DNA of 64,000 nucleotides from positions 16,616,001 through 16,680,000 of the forward strand of contig JANTQA010000023.1 in assembly GCA_027625915.1 (NCBI GenBank). Direction: 5' to 3'. Shown one piece after another: positions 46,350-58,700 of this stretch (position 1 is the stretch's first letter; each line of letters opens with the position of its first letter). This stretch comes from Anaeramoeba flamelloides (lineage: Eukaryota > Metamonada > Anaeramoebidae). The notes beneath the pieces were generated by a model. That model was not told where the DNA came from. It did no database searches and worked only from the letters and a program-made list of their open reading frames with translations. Made by a program: the position numbers and the translations under genes.

Positions 46350-47861
46350 ATGGAGAGCTTAACGGAACACTACAAAAGTTTAATTAATAATACTGAATTA
46401 GCTGATCTACACTTTCTTATTGGGAGCGACAATACTGAATTCCACTGTCATCGCTTAATCTTGTCCAGGAATAGCGAGTATTGGAAAAAAATCTTATTTG
46501 ACGATGAGTGGGTCAAAAACGAGGTTGAGGTTATTGACATCAAGATCCCAACTTTGCAACCACGAATATTTGAAATCTTTTTAAGATACTATTACCTTCA
46601 AGAGTTTGCTGTTGATTTAAATAATGTATTTGAAGTGATCCAGGCCACGTACGTTATTGATGATGAAATTTTTAAGAACTACTGTTTGCAGTGGTGCAAA
46701 AGCAATGCACAAAGCCTGTTGTCAAAGAAGGAGTGTTTAAATTCAATCGACGAACAGTGTGTTATGGCTGTTCTTGATCAGTGCCAAAATGCGATTGATG
46801 CGATTTATATTTACCGACGAGTTTGGGAAAGGGCGCAATTCCTTTATTCTTCAAAAAAGAAATTAAAAAACAAAAGCAGTCCAAACCTGATTAGCATTGG
46901 GGCTTTCAAAAATAATAATAAAAGGAATGATCATTTAAAAATTATAACAAAAAAGGAAAACCCGACCAAATGGTTCAAAATGAAAAAGAAAGTAAAAAAT
47001 CTGTTCAAATATTTGGACGTCTCCAAATTTTCAAAACAAGACTACCAGGAAATTGATGACAAACAATTGTTTGACTTCACTTTGTTCGGCAAAACAGAAT
47101 TCCAAATTAACAAATTAGCAATTCAGCAACAAGAAGAAATTAAATTCCTCGAAAAAGAAAGTTTAAATGTGCTATTGTTAGTGGCAGAATCCAATAACAA
47201 GATTATTCAAGATTTAAAAGCATCGATAACCTATTCCACAGACATTCAAAATAAAGAAAGAAACAATCTTGTCAAGCAAGTCAAGATAGTTCATGTTGAT
47301 AAAAAGTCACCAAGTTTCCAAAAGCTGCGCAAATACCAGGCTATTTTTGTCTATCTATCTAATAAACCGCTGCACAGATCAAAGTATTTAGGAAACGAAC
47401 TGGCTCATTATGTTGAAGAAGGCGGTGGTCTCGTAATGTGTGGATACCGTGCTTTATGCGAGTCGCTATCAGAAAATAGATCTGCAATTAGCGGAAGGAT
47501 CACATCGGGTATCTTCCTACCGATAATTATGGAAAGGTTAATCACTTCAGGCAAGTACACTGTAGGTTCGAATATGGGACAAGTGGTGAACAAACATCAC
47601 CCTATCATGAAAAACGTCACAAAAATGGGCGGTGGCGAACATGCCCATAGATTGAAATCTGAGATAATCAAAGAACAAGGAGTAGAGCTCGTCGCTAATT
47701 GGGAAGACGGTAACCCTCTAATTGCAACTAGAAAAAATGGTATATCTTCAGGAACAGTTGTAATTCTCAATTGCAACCCTATAATGACAGAAGTTACAGG
47801 TGACTTTCGTCAAATAATTTCAAATTCAATAGATTTTGTTGTGAATAATTCAAAAAAATAA
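46350..47861 (+). CDS. BTB/POZ-BACK protein with a glutamine-amidotransferase-like C-terminal domain
   Basis: 503 residues. The first ATG in the frame is at 46350 (MESLTEHYKS); the frame is open a little further upstream but without ATG. The BTB domain (about 1-110) has LADLHFLIG, FHCHRLILSRNSEYWKKIL and the usual helices, which in this family give dimerisation and often cullin-3 binding. A BACK-like helical stretch follows (about 115-170). After a basic linker, residues about 265-503 form an alpha/beta domain: LNVLLLVAES, YQAIFVYLSN, LAHYVEEGGGLVMCG, NKHHPIMKNV, GNPLIATRKNG, TVVILNCNP. This pattern resembles class I glutamine-amidotransferase-like (ThuA/DUF4350-type) folds; a Cys lies in VMCGYRALCE, but a catalytic triad is not certain. 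Function beyond a possible adaptor role is unknown. Confidence 0.7.
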   Translation: MESLTEHYKSLINNTELADLHFLIGSDNTEFHCHRLILSRNSEYWKKILFDDEWVKNEVEVIDIKIPTLQPRIFEIFLRYYYLQEFAVDLNNVFEVIQATYVIDDEIFKNYCLQWCKSNAQSLLSKKECLNSIDEQCVMAVLDQCQNAIDAIYIYRRVWERAQFLYSSKKKLKNKSSPNLISIGAFKNNNKRNDHLKIITKKENPTKWFKMKKKVKNLFKYLDVSKFSKQDYQEIDDKQLFDFTLFGKTEFQINKLAIQQQEEIKFLEKESLNVLLLVAESNNKIIQDLKASITYSTDIQNKERNNLVKQVKIVHVDKKSPSFQKLRKYQAIFVYLSNKPLHRSKYLGNELAHYVEEGGGLVMCGYRALCESLSENRSAISGRITSGIFLPIIMERLITSGKYTVGSNMGQVVNKHHPIMKNVTKMGGGEHAHRLKSEIIKEQGVELVANWEDGNPLIATRKNGISSGTVVILNCNPIMTEVTGDFRQIISNSIDFVVNNSKK

Positions 47862-49000
47862 TCATACTTTAAAAAATTTTTTTATTGACTTTTTTACATT
47901 TCTTGGGTTTATTACAACATTTAATGTTGAAAGAAATATTCTACTTTAACAGAGTTTTTTGTTTTTTCCTTTTCTTTTAAATATTTCTGATGTGTCTTCA
48001 TTAAACTTTTGCCAATACATATATATTAAAAAGATTATTTATTGTAATTGAAGTATCCATTGCTAATGGGTTTAATCAGAGCCCAAAATAATATCCTTAA
48101 TTTTTTTTTTTTTTTTTTTTCAAAAGAAACTTGGGTCAAATTAAACAATCTGATGAATTCACTAAAACAGTCAATAACTATGGAAAAAGGGAGATAATTA
48201 AGAAATTATCCATATAATGAAAAAAATATACAAAGAAAAGTATTGAAAATATATAAATTGATTAAAAAAAGAAAATAATTTGTTTGCTCAAATTGTAAAT
48301 TAATAAAAAATCGAAATTTTTTTTCATTTTAATCCACATTTAATTAAAAAAATCAAGGGAACTATCAAATAATCATAAAAAAAAAGTAAACCGTTTAAAG
48401 ACAATGATAACCCAAGTTACACTATAGAATGGATTCTTGAAAAAAATTGAATTTTAAGCTTTTTTAATAACTTTATTTCAGTAAAAGGGCACTAAAATGA
48501 ATTTATAATATCAATTATTGTTTCAAAACTAAATCTGTAAAGGCCACAATAATAAAAACTTATAGAAGAGTTGACATCTATATTAATTTCAGCTTCTAAA
48601 TCTTAATAATTATTTAAAAATAAAAATTAAAATTCTAAGTAAGACCATTCAAAAAAAAATATCGATGTCTATTTCGATATTTAATTAATGATCAACAATT
48701 TTTCAATATAAAACAAGAATATTTTTTTTCAAACATTATCTATTACTTTTAAAAAAGCCTTATAATAATATTATTATATTTTTTTTTCTATAAGCTTGAC
48801 AACATTTTTTTTTTGAAAAAACAATTAAAATTAATTATTTTTAAAACATTTTCACCAATATTTTTTGAATTAAGCATAAATGAAACACAAATAGAACAAG
48901 GTGCAAAAGTTGTTTTTTTTTTTTTTTTTTTTGGTTATAGCTATTGAACTCAATAACTTCTTTTTTTTTTCAATTGTAAACCAAAATTAATTTGGTAAAT
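47862..49000. other. intergenic, nothing recognised
   Basis: AT-rich sequence between the BTB gene and a TTAA element, with T runs at about 48100 and 48915. No gene seen. Confidence 0.35.
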
Positions 49001-49756
49001 TTAAGGGATTAGCGTCTACCAAGGAGAAGCCTAGGAACAAAGTAGGTTGTTATTGGACGTAATCACATTAGTGCTACATGGTTCAAATCTCTCTAAAAAA
49101 TCGATTAGTCAAGTAGTAATATTTGTTGATCTCATCAATTAAAAATGATCCCTTGTATTTGTAAAAAACCCAACTATTTCAGAATAAAATCTACATTTTG
49201 CCATAAATTTAAAGGCTGAATTATCAATATTCAGACTACAAAGTCACTAAATACATTTCTTAAATTTGTGGCGAAATGTAGATTAGTTACTAAAAAATTC
49301 ATTTTTTTTTTAAATTTAATAATTAAACAATAAATTTTTTGACAAATTATTTCTCAAACCATGAAAATATATTGATACTGCAAGTAACTTTATGAAAAGG
49401 AAACAAAACTAATCAGTCTTTGTGCTTTTATGTTGATCATTATTGAGTTAATCTTTGAAATTCAAAAATTATAAAAATAGTTACTTTTGGAAGCTCTAAA
49501 TCTAAATTATTCAATACCAGAATACTGTATTTTGGGTTTCTATTTTTAGATTTTGAAAAGGAATTAAAAATTTTTTTTTCAAAATGAAACTTCTTTTTAA
49601 TTGTGATCATTAGTAAAAAATGTAATAATTTATTGTGCAATAAGATTTATAATAGATTTTTTAGAGCTATTTGAGCCATGGTTCACTAATATCATTTACA
49701 CCTAATTACAAAATACTTTGATTATAGAGAAATCTATGGTGACTCTAATCCCTTAA
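49001..49756 (-). mobile_element. TTAA-flanked non-autonomous element, family A copy 4
   Basis: 756 bp. Starts TTAAGGGATTAGCGTCTACC, ends GACTCTAATCCCTTAA. It has the internal pair ACATTTTGCCATAAATTT and AAATTTGTGGCGAAATGT. Same orientation as copy 1. Confidence 0.75.
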
Positions 49757-50158
49757 ATTCCAAAAACTCAAAATGAAAATATTAACATATAAAATATCGC
49801 CGGTGTACTTATAATTGTTTAAAAATCTGATAAAATTGTTCTATTGAAATACAAATTTTCTTTTTTAAAATGAAAAATATTTTGTAAAAAAAAAATAAAT
49901 AATTGTATATTTTCGAAAGTTAAATCATTTTCTTTTTTGAAACTCTGACAAAATTTTTAAAAAAGAAAAATAATAATAATAATAATCTATATCCCCTTAA
50001 ATATTTTTCTTTTTATTTATTTAGGATTTAAAAATTATAAAACAATTAGTTTAATTTATTAAATAATACAAAAATTACAAGGCATTGGAAAATAATAAAA
50101 GGGATAAAAAAAAAAATATTAAGATAGTAAAAAAACAAAAAACAACCAATAATTATAT

Positions 50159-51691
50159 TTAGACAACTTGGAAATGATCTGGTATTTTTTCAAAAGAAAC
50201 TGGGAATTCGCTTCTAATTGTTAAGGTGAATTTCCCTTCTTGGAAAGGCCTAAAAGTTGAGGCTAATATTGTGTATGGATAAATGGTGGGTTCCAATTTA
50301 GCTTCTACGTATACTTCATTAGCGTTAACATAATCGCCAGAACTGGCGATCTCTTGATTAGAATATAAATTCTTAATTCTTTTCCCGTTATTTTGGGCGA
50401 TTATTAAACCAATGTACCAATAATGTCTTTTCACGATTTTTGGGTCTTCTTGTGTTAATGAAATATAGCACCTAGTTGGTCTGTTGATTGTGAGCCAGTA
50501 TTGTGGGCTTTTTTCTGATCCATTAAAATTTGGAGATCCAGCTGCAGATTCCCCAATCCATTCATCATTTATGACTATTGTTTGCCAATTCTTCTTAAAT
50601 ATTCTACATATATAAATGTTTCTGAAATGCTTTGTAAAATCTTCAAAGCATATCCAAAAAGATCCATCTTGCCGATCGTTTTTCGGATCATAATTACATT
50701 TGACTTTTAATTTGTTTGACCATAAAGAGGAATTTCTTGAGTAATCCCCATTCCATTCTTGTTTACCCCATGGGTTCCTTAAATACAATAATTTTATCCC
50801 GTCAACATATTGTATCTTCATTATCGCATAAGAATGGTCATATACTATACCGTGTTTTGAAAAGGTATATTCATTTCTCACAGAATTTGAACCACAGCCT
50901 AATAAATATCCGGATTGATGGAAATTAAAGAGCTTATTCCATAATTTACCATTGTGGATATCTTGTATTGTTTCTGGGTTTAACAATGAAATCATATCGC
51001 TGGAACCGCCTGTTAAGTTTGCTAAAGTGGAATGCACTAGACCCCCCACTATAGCTTCCCAAGAACCAAACAATTTTGCGAATGCCTTTTCAATTAGTTG
51101 TACCCAAATTTCATTTTTATTTTTTAATTTGGAAAAAATTAATTTCCCATCTTTGCCGTGTGGGAAATAATCATCGATGATAACTGGAATCCATCTACCA
51201 TGAATATAAAACTTTAATAAATAAAGCCCCCATTTATTATATTTGGTTGATATGAAAACTTTTTTTAACAGATCAATTCGGTTTGAAAGAATTGATAATG
51301 AACTTAATAAATAACAGTCACCAAGTATCCCTTGGAGAATATTAGAAGGATCAATAAATTCTGGTATTAAATCAAATTCAAATTCATCATCAACATAACC
51401 ATTGTTTTTATTTTCATTGATGTTGTTTTCATCCACATTATTCGCATTATCACTAATTCCTGATATAGACGATTCTGAGGTGGAATTTAAATTTTCATTT
51501 AGTATTATTTCCTTTTTATTACTGCTATTATCAGAGGGCATTTTTGGCAAAGGCCTGAGTAGATTAAGTATTTTTTCCTTTTTTAATAGTGTTAATTTTT
51601 CAGAATCACCAATATCAACATTATTTCCATCTTGTACATTTCCATCATCACCATCAAGATTATTATTATTATCATTGTCATCATCATCATC

Positions 51692-51744
<53 letters not shown>

Positions 51745-54700
51745 CATTTTTATCATCATTTTTATCATCATTTTCTTTAATGCTGTTATCACCATAACTG
51801 TTGCTGATGATATTATTTTTATTAATATCATCTATATCATTTTTTTTATTAATATCATCTTTATTATTATTAATAAATTCTTCCAAATAAAGAGAAATTC
51901 TTTTCCAGCCTTTTATTAAAATAAATTTTTGAGGAATATTTTTTTGATCAATTACTAAAGATTTTAAAATTGGCGGGAAATCAAAATCGATGAATTTCTT
52001 CCCCGTCCTTTTACATCTTTCTAAATGCTCATGTCTTAATTGAATAAATTTGTCAATTTCATTCTCATTTAATTGATTATAATGCCCAAGAAATATGGAC
52101 TGTCTTCTATTATGTGCAATTTGTTCTAATTGGTTAGTATACGCATTTTTTTTTTTTTCTTGGAAACGGTGGTATAAATAATTTTGTTTTTTTTCATTAA
52201 ACAATAAAACTTGATCTTCTTTCCAATCATCAATTTTTTCAAGATTTGAAAGATCAATCCCAGCAAATTCGAGGAAGTGTTTCATTTCAGATTCTAATAA
52301 TAAGGTACTTGACCGTGACGTTGATATAACTAAAATCTGAAATAAAGTTTCAAATTTGATTCGGATTAAAAATTCTTCCCTTGCTTGTGTATACAAACCT
52401 GATAAGTTTTTATATAATTCGTAAATCGTGAGGGATATTTCTTCTTTTTTACTTGTTCTGAAATTACTTTTTCGAATCATTTGAAGTGTTCTTTCTGCTC
52501 GAATAACTAAAGATAAAAATCTGGAAGTCTTTTTTAAATAATTTGATTCAATTATTCTTTTTTTATTCCTTTCTAATAAATTAAATTCTTCCTCATTATT
52601 ATTATTATTCAATTCAACATCATTTTCACTATCACTATTACTATTTATGATCTTTTCAATCTCAATTCCTTGATGATTTGTTTTTAAAAGATAATTTTCA
52701 TTTTCAAGTTCCTTTATTTTCTGTTTTTTATTTTCCTTTTCTTTAACTTTTTCTTGCTCCTTTTCCTTTTCTTGCTCTTTTTCTTTTTCTTTTTCTTTTT
52801 CTGTTCCATTCTCATTTCTATTTTCATTACTAAATTCACTTTTTACAATATTATCCTGATCGCTTGAAAGAAAATAATTTTGATGATAAAAATCAAATTT
52901 ATTAATATTGTTAATGTCAATATTCATTATATTTTCTAACCCTTCGTCTTTTAACCAGGATTTAATCGTAAATTCCTCTTCAAATTTCGATTCATCATCT
53001 AAAATCAATCCAGTTAAATTATTTTGCTTAATTAAATTTAAAGATCCAGTTTTATCTTTTGTATAGTTTGGGGAGATATAATCAATCGAGTTTTTTCTGT
53101 TTAAATAAAATTTTGTATTTGAAAATGTTTGATTTGATTTGTTTGATCCGGTGGTTTCGCTTGTTTCGGTTGATTCAGTTGATTTATTTAATTTATTCGA
53201 TTTTATATGTTCGTTAAGTGTATCCTTTGTTTTGTTTATATTGTTATTAGTTGGATAATAGTTATTATTTGCTAATAACGGGGGTTCTTCAATATGAAGC
53301 TTTTTTGCTATTTATAAAAATTTTATATAATTGAAAAGGAAATAGTTGAGTAAAAAAATAAATATAATATGCTTGAAAGTTAATAAAAAAAATTTATAAA
53401 ATAAGGAATTTTTTTTAAAAGTTCTTGTGAGTGTAGAATATCAAAAGTAAATATTTTTTATTCTATTTATTTTTTCAAGATCTCTTCTTTTTTTTAATTC
53501 CTTTTAAAACAGTGGTACAAGCATAAATCAATGATATTTTAATTTATTAGACAAACTTGTAGAAAATTGTATTTCAAGAATCATGCTTGTTACATTCTTT
53601 TTTGAACAAATAAATTCGGGATATTAAAAATGTTTCACATAAAAAGTAAAAGAAAAGTGCTCTTATTCATCAATAATTATCCCGGGTTTTTTTTTTTTAA
53701 CAATCCATAAACGCACAAAGCGGAAATCAAGAAATTTAAAGAAATATCAATCTAACAATTTTACTCAATCCTTTCAAATTCTGGGAAACCTAACAGCAAA
53801 AAGGCTGTAATTTTGTCAAATAACCTCTCCTCGATAATAAGAATAAATTATACTAATTTTTTTTTTTCTTTTTTTTTTTCATATTATATTCTAATTTTGA
53901 ATAAAATATTCTATCTTTCAAAAAACAATTTAAGTGATTATCATTATAAAATTCTAAACAAAAAAAGAAAGAAAGAAAGAAAGAAAATATTGAAAAAAAT
54001 TATTACCTTTTTCAGATGATATTATTTTGTTTTTAAATTTTAAATAATTATTTTTAATACTATTTGAATCAAGATTTCTTTTTTGCTTTTTATTTTTATT
54101 TAACCAAATTTCAGATCCCCAGTCAGTTAATAATTCATCAGTATCCATTCCTTTTATTTTTTGAAATTCTTGGGATGTTGGTAATTTATTCCAACTATTT
54201 TGCGTTTTCATTTTCACTGAAGTGCTATTTTCAAAAAATGAGTCGTCTGATAGAATTAATAAACCGTCATCATAACCATTTATCTCCGCATTATGATTTT
54301 CACCAATGTTTTTATCATAATTATTGGATTTTTTCGTTAAATTATTAAATTCTGTTGGGCTTCCATTTAAATCAATTTTGGGATAAATATGCTTAAAATA
54401 TGATTGTGAATAACAGCTTTGTATGTTTTTTTCAGATAACGATTCAATAGAGGTTGAAAAGGATTGCTTCGTCATGAGTATTCTATTTTTAATATACATC
54501 CAGACAAAGCATAGCGTGGTCATTGAACCAGAAATGCCGATTATTGGATTCAATAAAAAAATTGTTGCAACGCTTGACCAAAGCCAACAAAGAAAAAAAC
54601 TAATCAATTGGTAAAGTCCGACTTTATTTAATTGTTCAAGATCATCGCGATCATAATTAAATCTATAAATGGGAAAAAAATTTTCTGAGAAAATATTTAT

Positions 54701-55743
54701 TATATAGTCGGTATGATTGATCCTTCTTGTTTCATTTAAGCTTGACATGATAAATAAAACTATCCCGACAAAGCAAAAGGAAGTAAAAGCAAAAAAAGTT
54801 GTATTTAATAACAAGGAAACATATAAGCCAATAGAGATTACAATGATAATGTTAAAAATTAAAATTAGCTTATATTTTAATGACAAAGCCCTAGTTAAAG
54901 TAGCAAAGCGGAGAAATGAAGCAAATAATATTAATTCAACAAAAAAGGAAGAGAAAAGTATAATTCCTAAATTTTTTTGAAGGAAATAAAAATAAATGAT
55001 CATAATATAACCAAAGATTAGGCAATGCACAATTAAAAACCCAAGAATGGTTGTTCTCGTTAATAGCCACATATCGTCCTTCCATTTATAAATGGTGATA
55101 CATAAAACAATTACTATTGGGAACCAAACAGAAAATGTGATTGCAAACCATGAATGGTGATCCACTTGAGAGTGATGTGAAATAAATAACACTGAACCAA
55201 GCGGATAAATAATTAATAGTATTAAGATAATAATAGAAAACACCTTCAAAAAAAATCCAGCTTTAAATGTGTTGTTCCATTTCTTTACTACAGTATAGGA
55301 TAAATATAAAACTCCATACATCATAGAAAATGTAAACCCAACAAATGAGCTTGTTGTTGAACTAATGATTAAGCCCATAACAATAATTAAAAATGGTATC
55401 AAAAAATACGAAAAAATTGTAACATATGAGAGTGTGGGTAACTTTCCTCGAAAAAATTTGGTAATAATTTTAAAGTTGTGATCATTTTCAAGATTTGGAA
55501 TAATTTGGAAATCAAGTTGAACTAATATTCTTGATTGAAATAATACACAAATTGGGATCAAAAAAGAAAATATGTATATACACAGAATGGTTTTATCGTG
55601 AATTGAATAATATATATAAATTGAAAAAATTATCATTAGAATTACGAATAACAAAATGTTGATCCAAATAAAAATTGTGATTTTCTTATATCTTTTATAA
55701 AGAATATAAATGCTATAGATTATTGGAAAATGCAAATTTAAAA

Positions 55744-55777
<34 letters not shown>

Positions 55778-58700
55778 TTTTGTTTTTTTTTTTGAATTAG
55801 ATATAAATTAAAAAAAAAAAAAAATTAACAGGAAAGAGAAAATTTGTTAATAAAAAAAATTAACAAGTGAAAATATGCTAATAATAATTTTTATTTTTAT
55901 TTTTATCCATTTTTCCACTGGATGAATCTTCTTTATATTAGTAAGAAGAGTTACAACGGAAAAAGATCAAGTGGTTACTTGCTAATACTGTGACACTGAA
56001 ACACGAAAGAATAAGTAACTTGAAAATATAAAAACGAAAAAGCAAAGGCTAAAAATAACCAAAGGTTTGAAGCAAATCAAAAAAAAAAAATTGAAATTAC
56101 AACAATTAAACTAACGAGCCCCAAATGAACATTCATGATCAATTATCAAATTATTAAATCAACCAAAAGTATTGTCGTTGTGATTTTGTGATCCCTTAAT
56201 TAAAGACAGCATTGGCTTTTTTTTTTTTTTTTGATTTTTTAACCTTTTGAAACTTTTTATAAACCCTTTTTAAATTTCTTTTTTTTTTTTTCTTTTTCTT
56301 TTATCCTTTTTCCTTTTCAATTTTTTGCTTTTGCTTTTTTAAACATCAAAAATTTTAGGTGTGTCTTTCCCTTGAACAATTGTGAAATCTATGATTTTAC
56401 GTTTAAATTATCTTTGAGGAAATTTAAGTAGAAGGACATCTAGAGTGTAATTTACACTTCTTCCATCAATAAAAATATAAATAATTTTTATTTTTTGTTT
56501 TATTTCAATAATCCTTTTTGAAAAAAAAAAAAGAAAAGAAACCATTGCAAAAATGGAAATTGTTCTTAAATTCGGCCTTTCCAAAAAATTTAGGATTTTT
56601 TTTTACATTTCAGAGAAAAAACTTTTTTTTAGTGGTTATATTTGGAAACTTGTAGAATAACAAATAAAATTAAGAGGGGTATTAATACTAATTGAATCAG
56701 AGCATATTGGATAATGTTTCAAAATATGTTTATCAAAATATTTCTAAAAAATGGATCAAAAGAGCTACAACTACATTCAATAAAAAATTGCAATTTGGTA
56801 AGGATAAACATTATTCTTTAAACAATAAAATATGGTTAAAAGTTTTTCATTGTATTAAAAAATTTTGAGTCATTAAACCCCTTATAGGGAAATCAATTGT
56901 TATGATGAAGAAATATAAAAAAAAATCACCAATTTTCACACATAAAAAATTTTCTATAAATTTGAGATCAGAAATTTTCATATATCTTTTATTAAAGTAA
57001 TACAATATAGACAAACAAATTAGATTATTATTAGGAATAAATCTCTTTTACGGTTCAGCTTTAATACATATGGTAATTGTAGTATTTACCCTTTCAATGG
57101 ATTAAAAAAAATATATAAAGAGCAGTGTATATAAATAATAGAAAAAAAGAATTCAGAGTTATGAAATAGTTTGGGATATGTTAAATATTTTAATTAGTGA
57201 TAATACATAAAAAAATTTAAATATATCGATAAAATTTTTGGATAAAATAATTAATTTCTTTTAAAGTGATTTTCTTAGTAATATTTTTAATTTTTCAAAC
57301 TGTTTCTCAATTGGAATATTCTAAAAAATAGTATCTCAGTTTTCTCTTAAATGAAAGGAAAATATTAAAAAAAGGTATTCTTTTTATTAATTAATACAAA
57401 CATAAAAGATTTTTTTTTTTTTTACAAACAATTATTGATAATATTTATTAAGGTTTACAATCCCTGAAACTGGAAAAAAGATTATCTTGTATTGGGTGTG
57501 TCAACTTGTTATTTTGGTTCTTAGCTGATCGATCCATAAGTAAGTTTGGATCGTATAGGTGGTTGAAAAAGGCTATTTTTGTGATTTTATTTTTTTTTTT
57601 TCCGAAATCCAAATTGATGAGTCTAAGATTAATTGATTGGAAGGTATTGAATTGAAAGTGTTAATTTTTGGGTTGTCAATTGAAATTATCATTTTCCTTT
57701 TACAGAGTTAGGAGTAAATAAAAAAAAATTTTTTTACAAGCATCAAATAATACAAAGCGTAAATAAAAATTTCAACATAGAAAACAAAAAACTCAATTAC
57801 TAATTAAATATCTTCCAATTAATTAATCTTAGACTCATCAATTTGGATTTCGGAAAAAAAAAAAATAAAATCACAAAAATAGCCTTTTTCAACCACCTAT
57901 ACGATCCAAACTTACTTGTGGATCGATCAGCTAAGAACCAAAATAACAAGTTGACACACCCAATACAAGATAATCTTTTTTTCCAGTTTCAGGGATTGTA
58001 AACCTTAAAATGTTGAAATTAAATAAATCAGATAAAATAGTTGAAATAAAAGAAGATAGAAAAAGAGGGTATACTTACTATTGTTCCAAATCCAATCAAA
58101 TATTGTTTAATATGAAAAATAGAATATTTTTTTTCAAAATTTTCGATCACAATAACTTCAAATAAAAAAAGTATCGTCAAAATAAGATATATTATCAAAT
58201 ACCAAAGGTAACCATGCTTTTGGAAAAAATGGATAATATATCGAAAAAAATAACTTGAATTTAATTTTTTGAGATTTGTATTTAATTGTTTGAATTTTCC
58301 ATTTTTTTTTTTTGACAGAATTCTTAATAATTTTGTTTTTGAAAGGTTTCTTAAAGAAAGTAATTGGTGAAACATCGCATAAAATATAATTATACAAATA
58401 AAGCAATATACAAAAACATGTCCAAAAAACCAAGTTTTTCTATTGAAAGAATATTTAATGAAAGGTAGATAGAAAATTATATATAATTCATAATAATAAT
58501 AATAATAATAATAATAATATTTTCAATAATAATAACAACAATAAAAATAAATACTCAATAAAGAATTCTAAAAAAAATTAAATAATGTTTTAAAGATGAA
58601 GTTTTCTTCAATGTAAAATAGAAAAATTATTCATTTTGAAATAATGTTCAAAATTTTTTTTCTTGATAATTTTGAATTTCTTGGATTATTGGAAAAGAAA

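Noticed and set aside
51402-51919. Several overlapping open frames opposite the calpain linker
   Set aside because: They read the antisense of the Asn/Asp codon repeats in the calpain gene.
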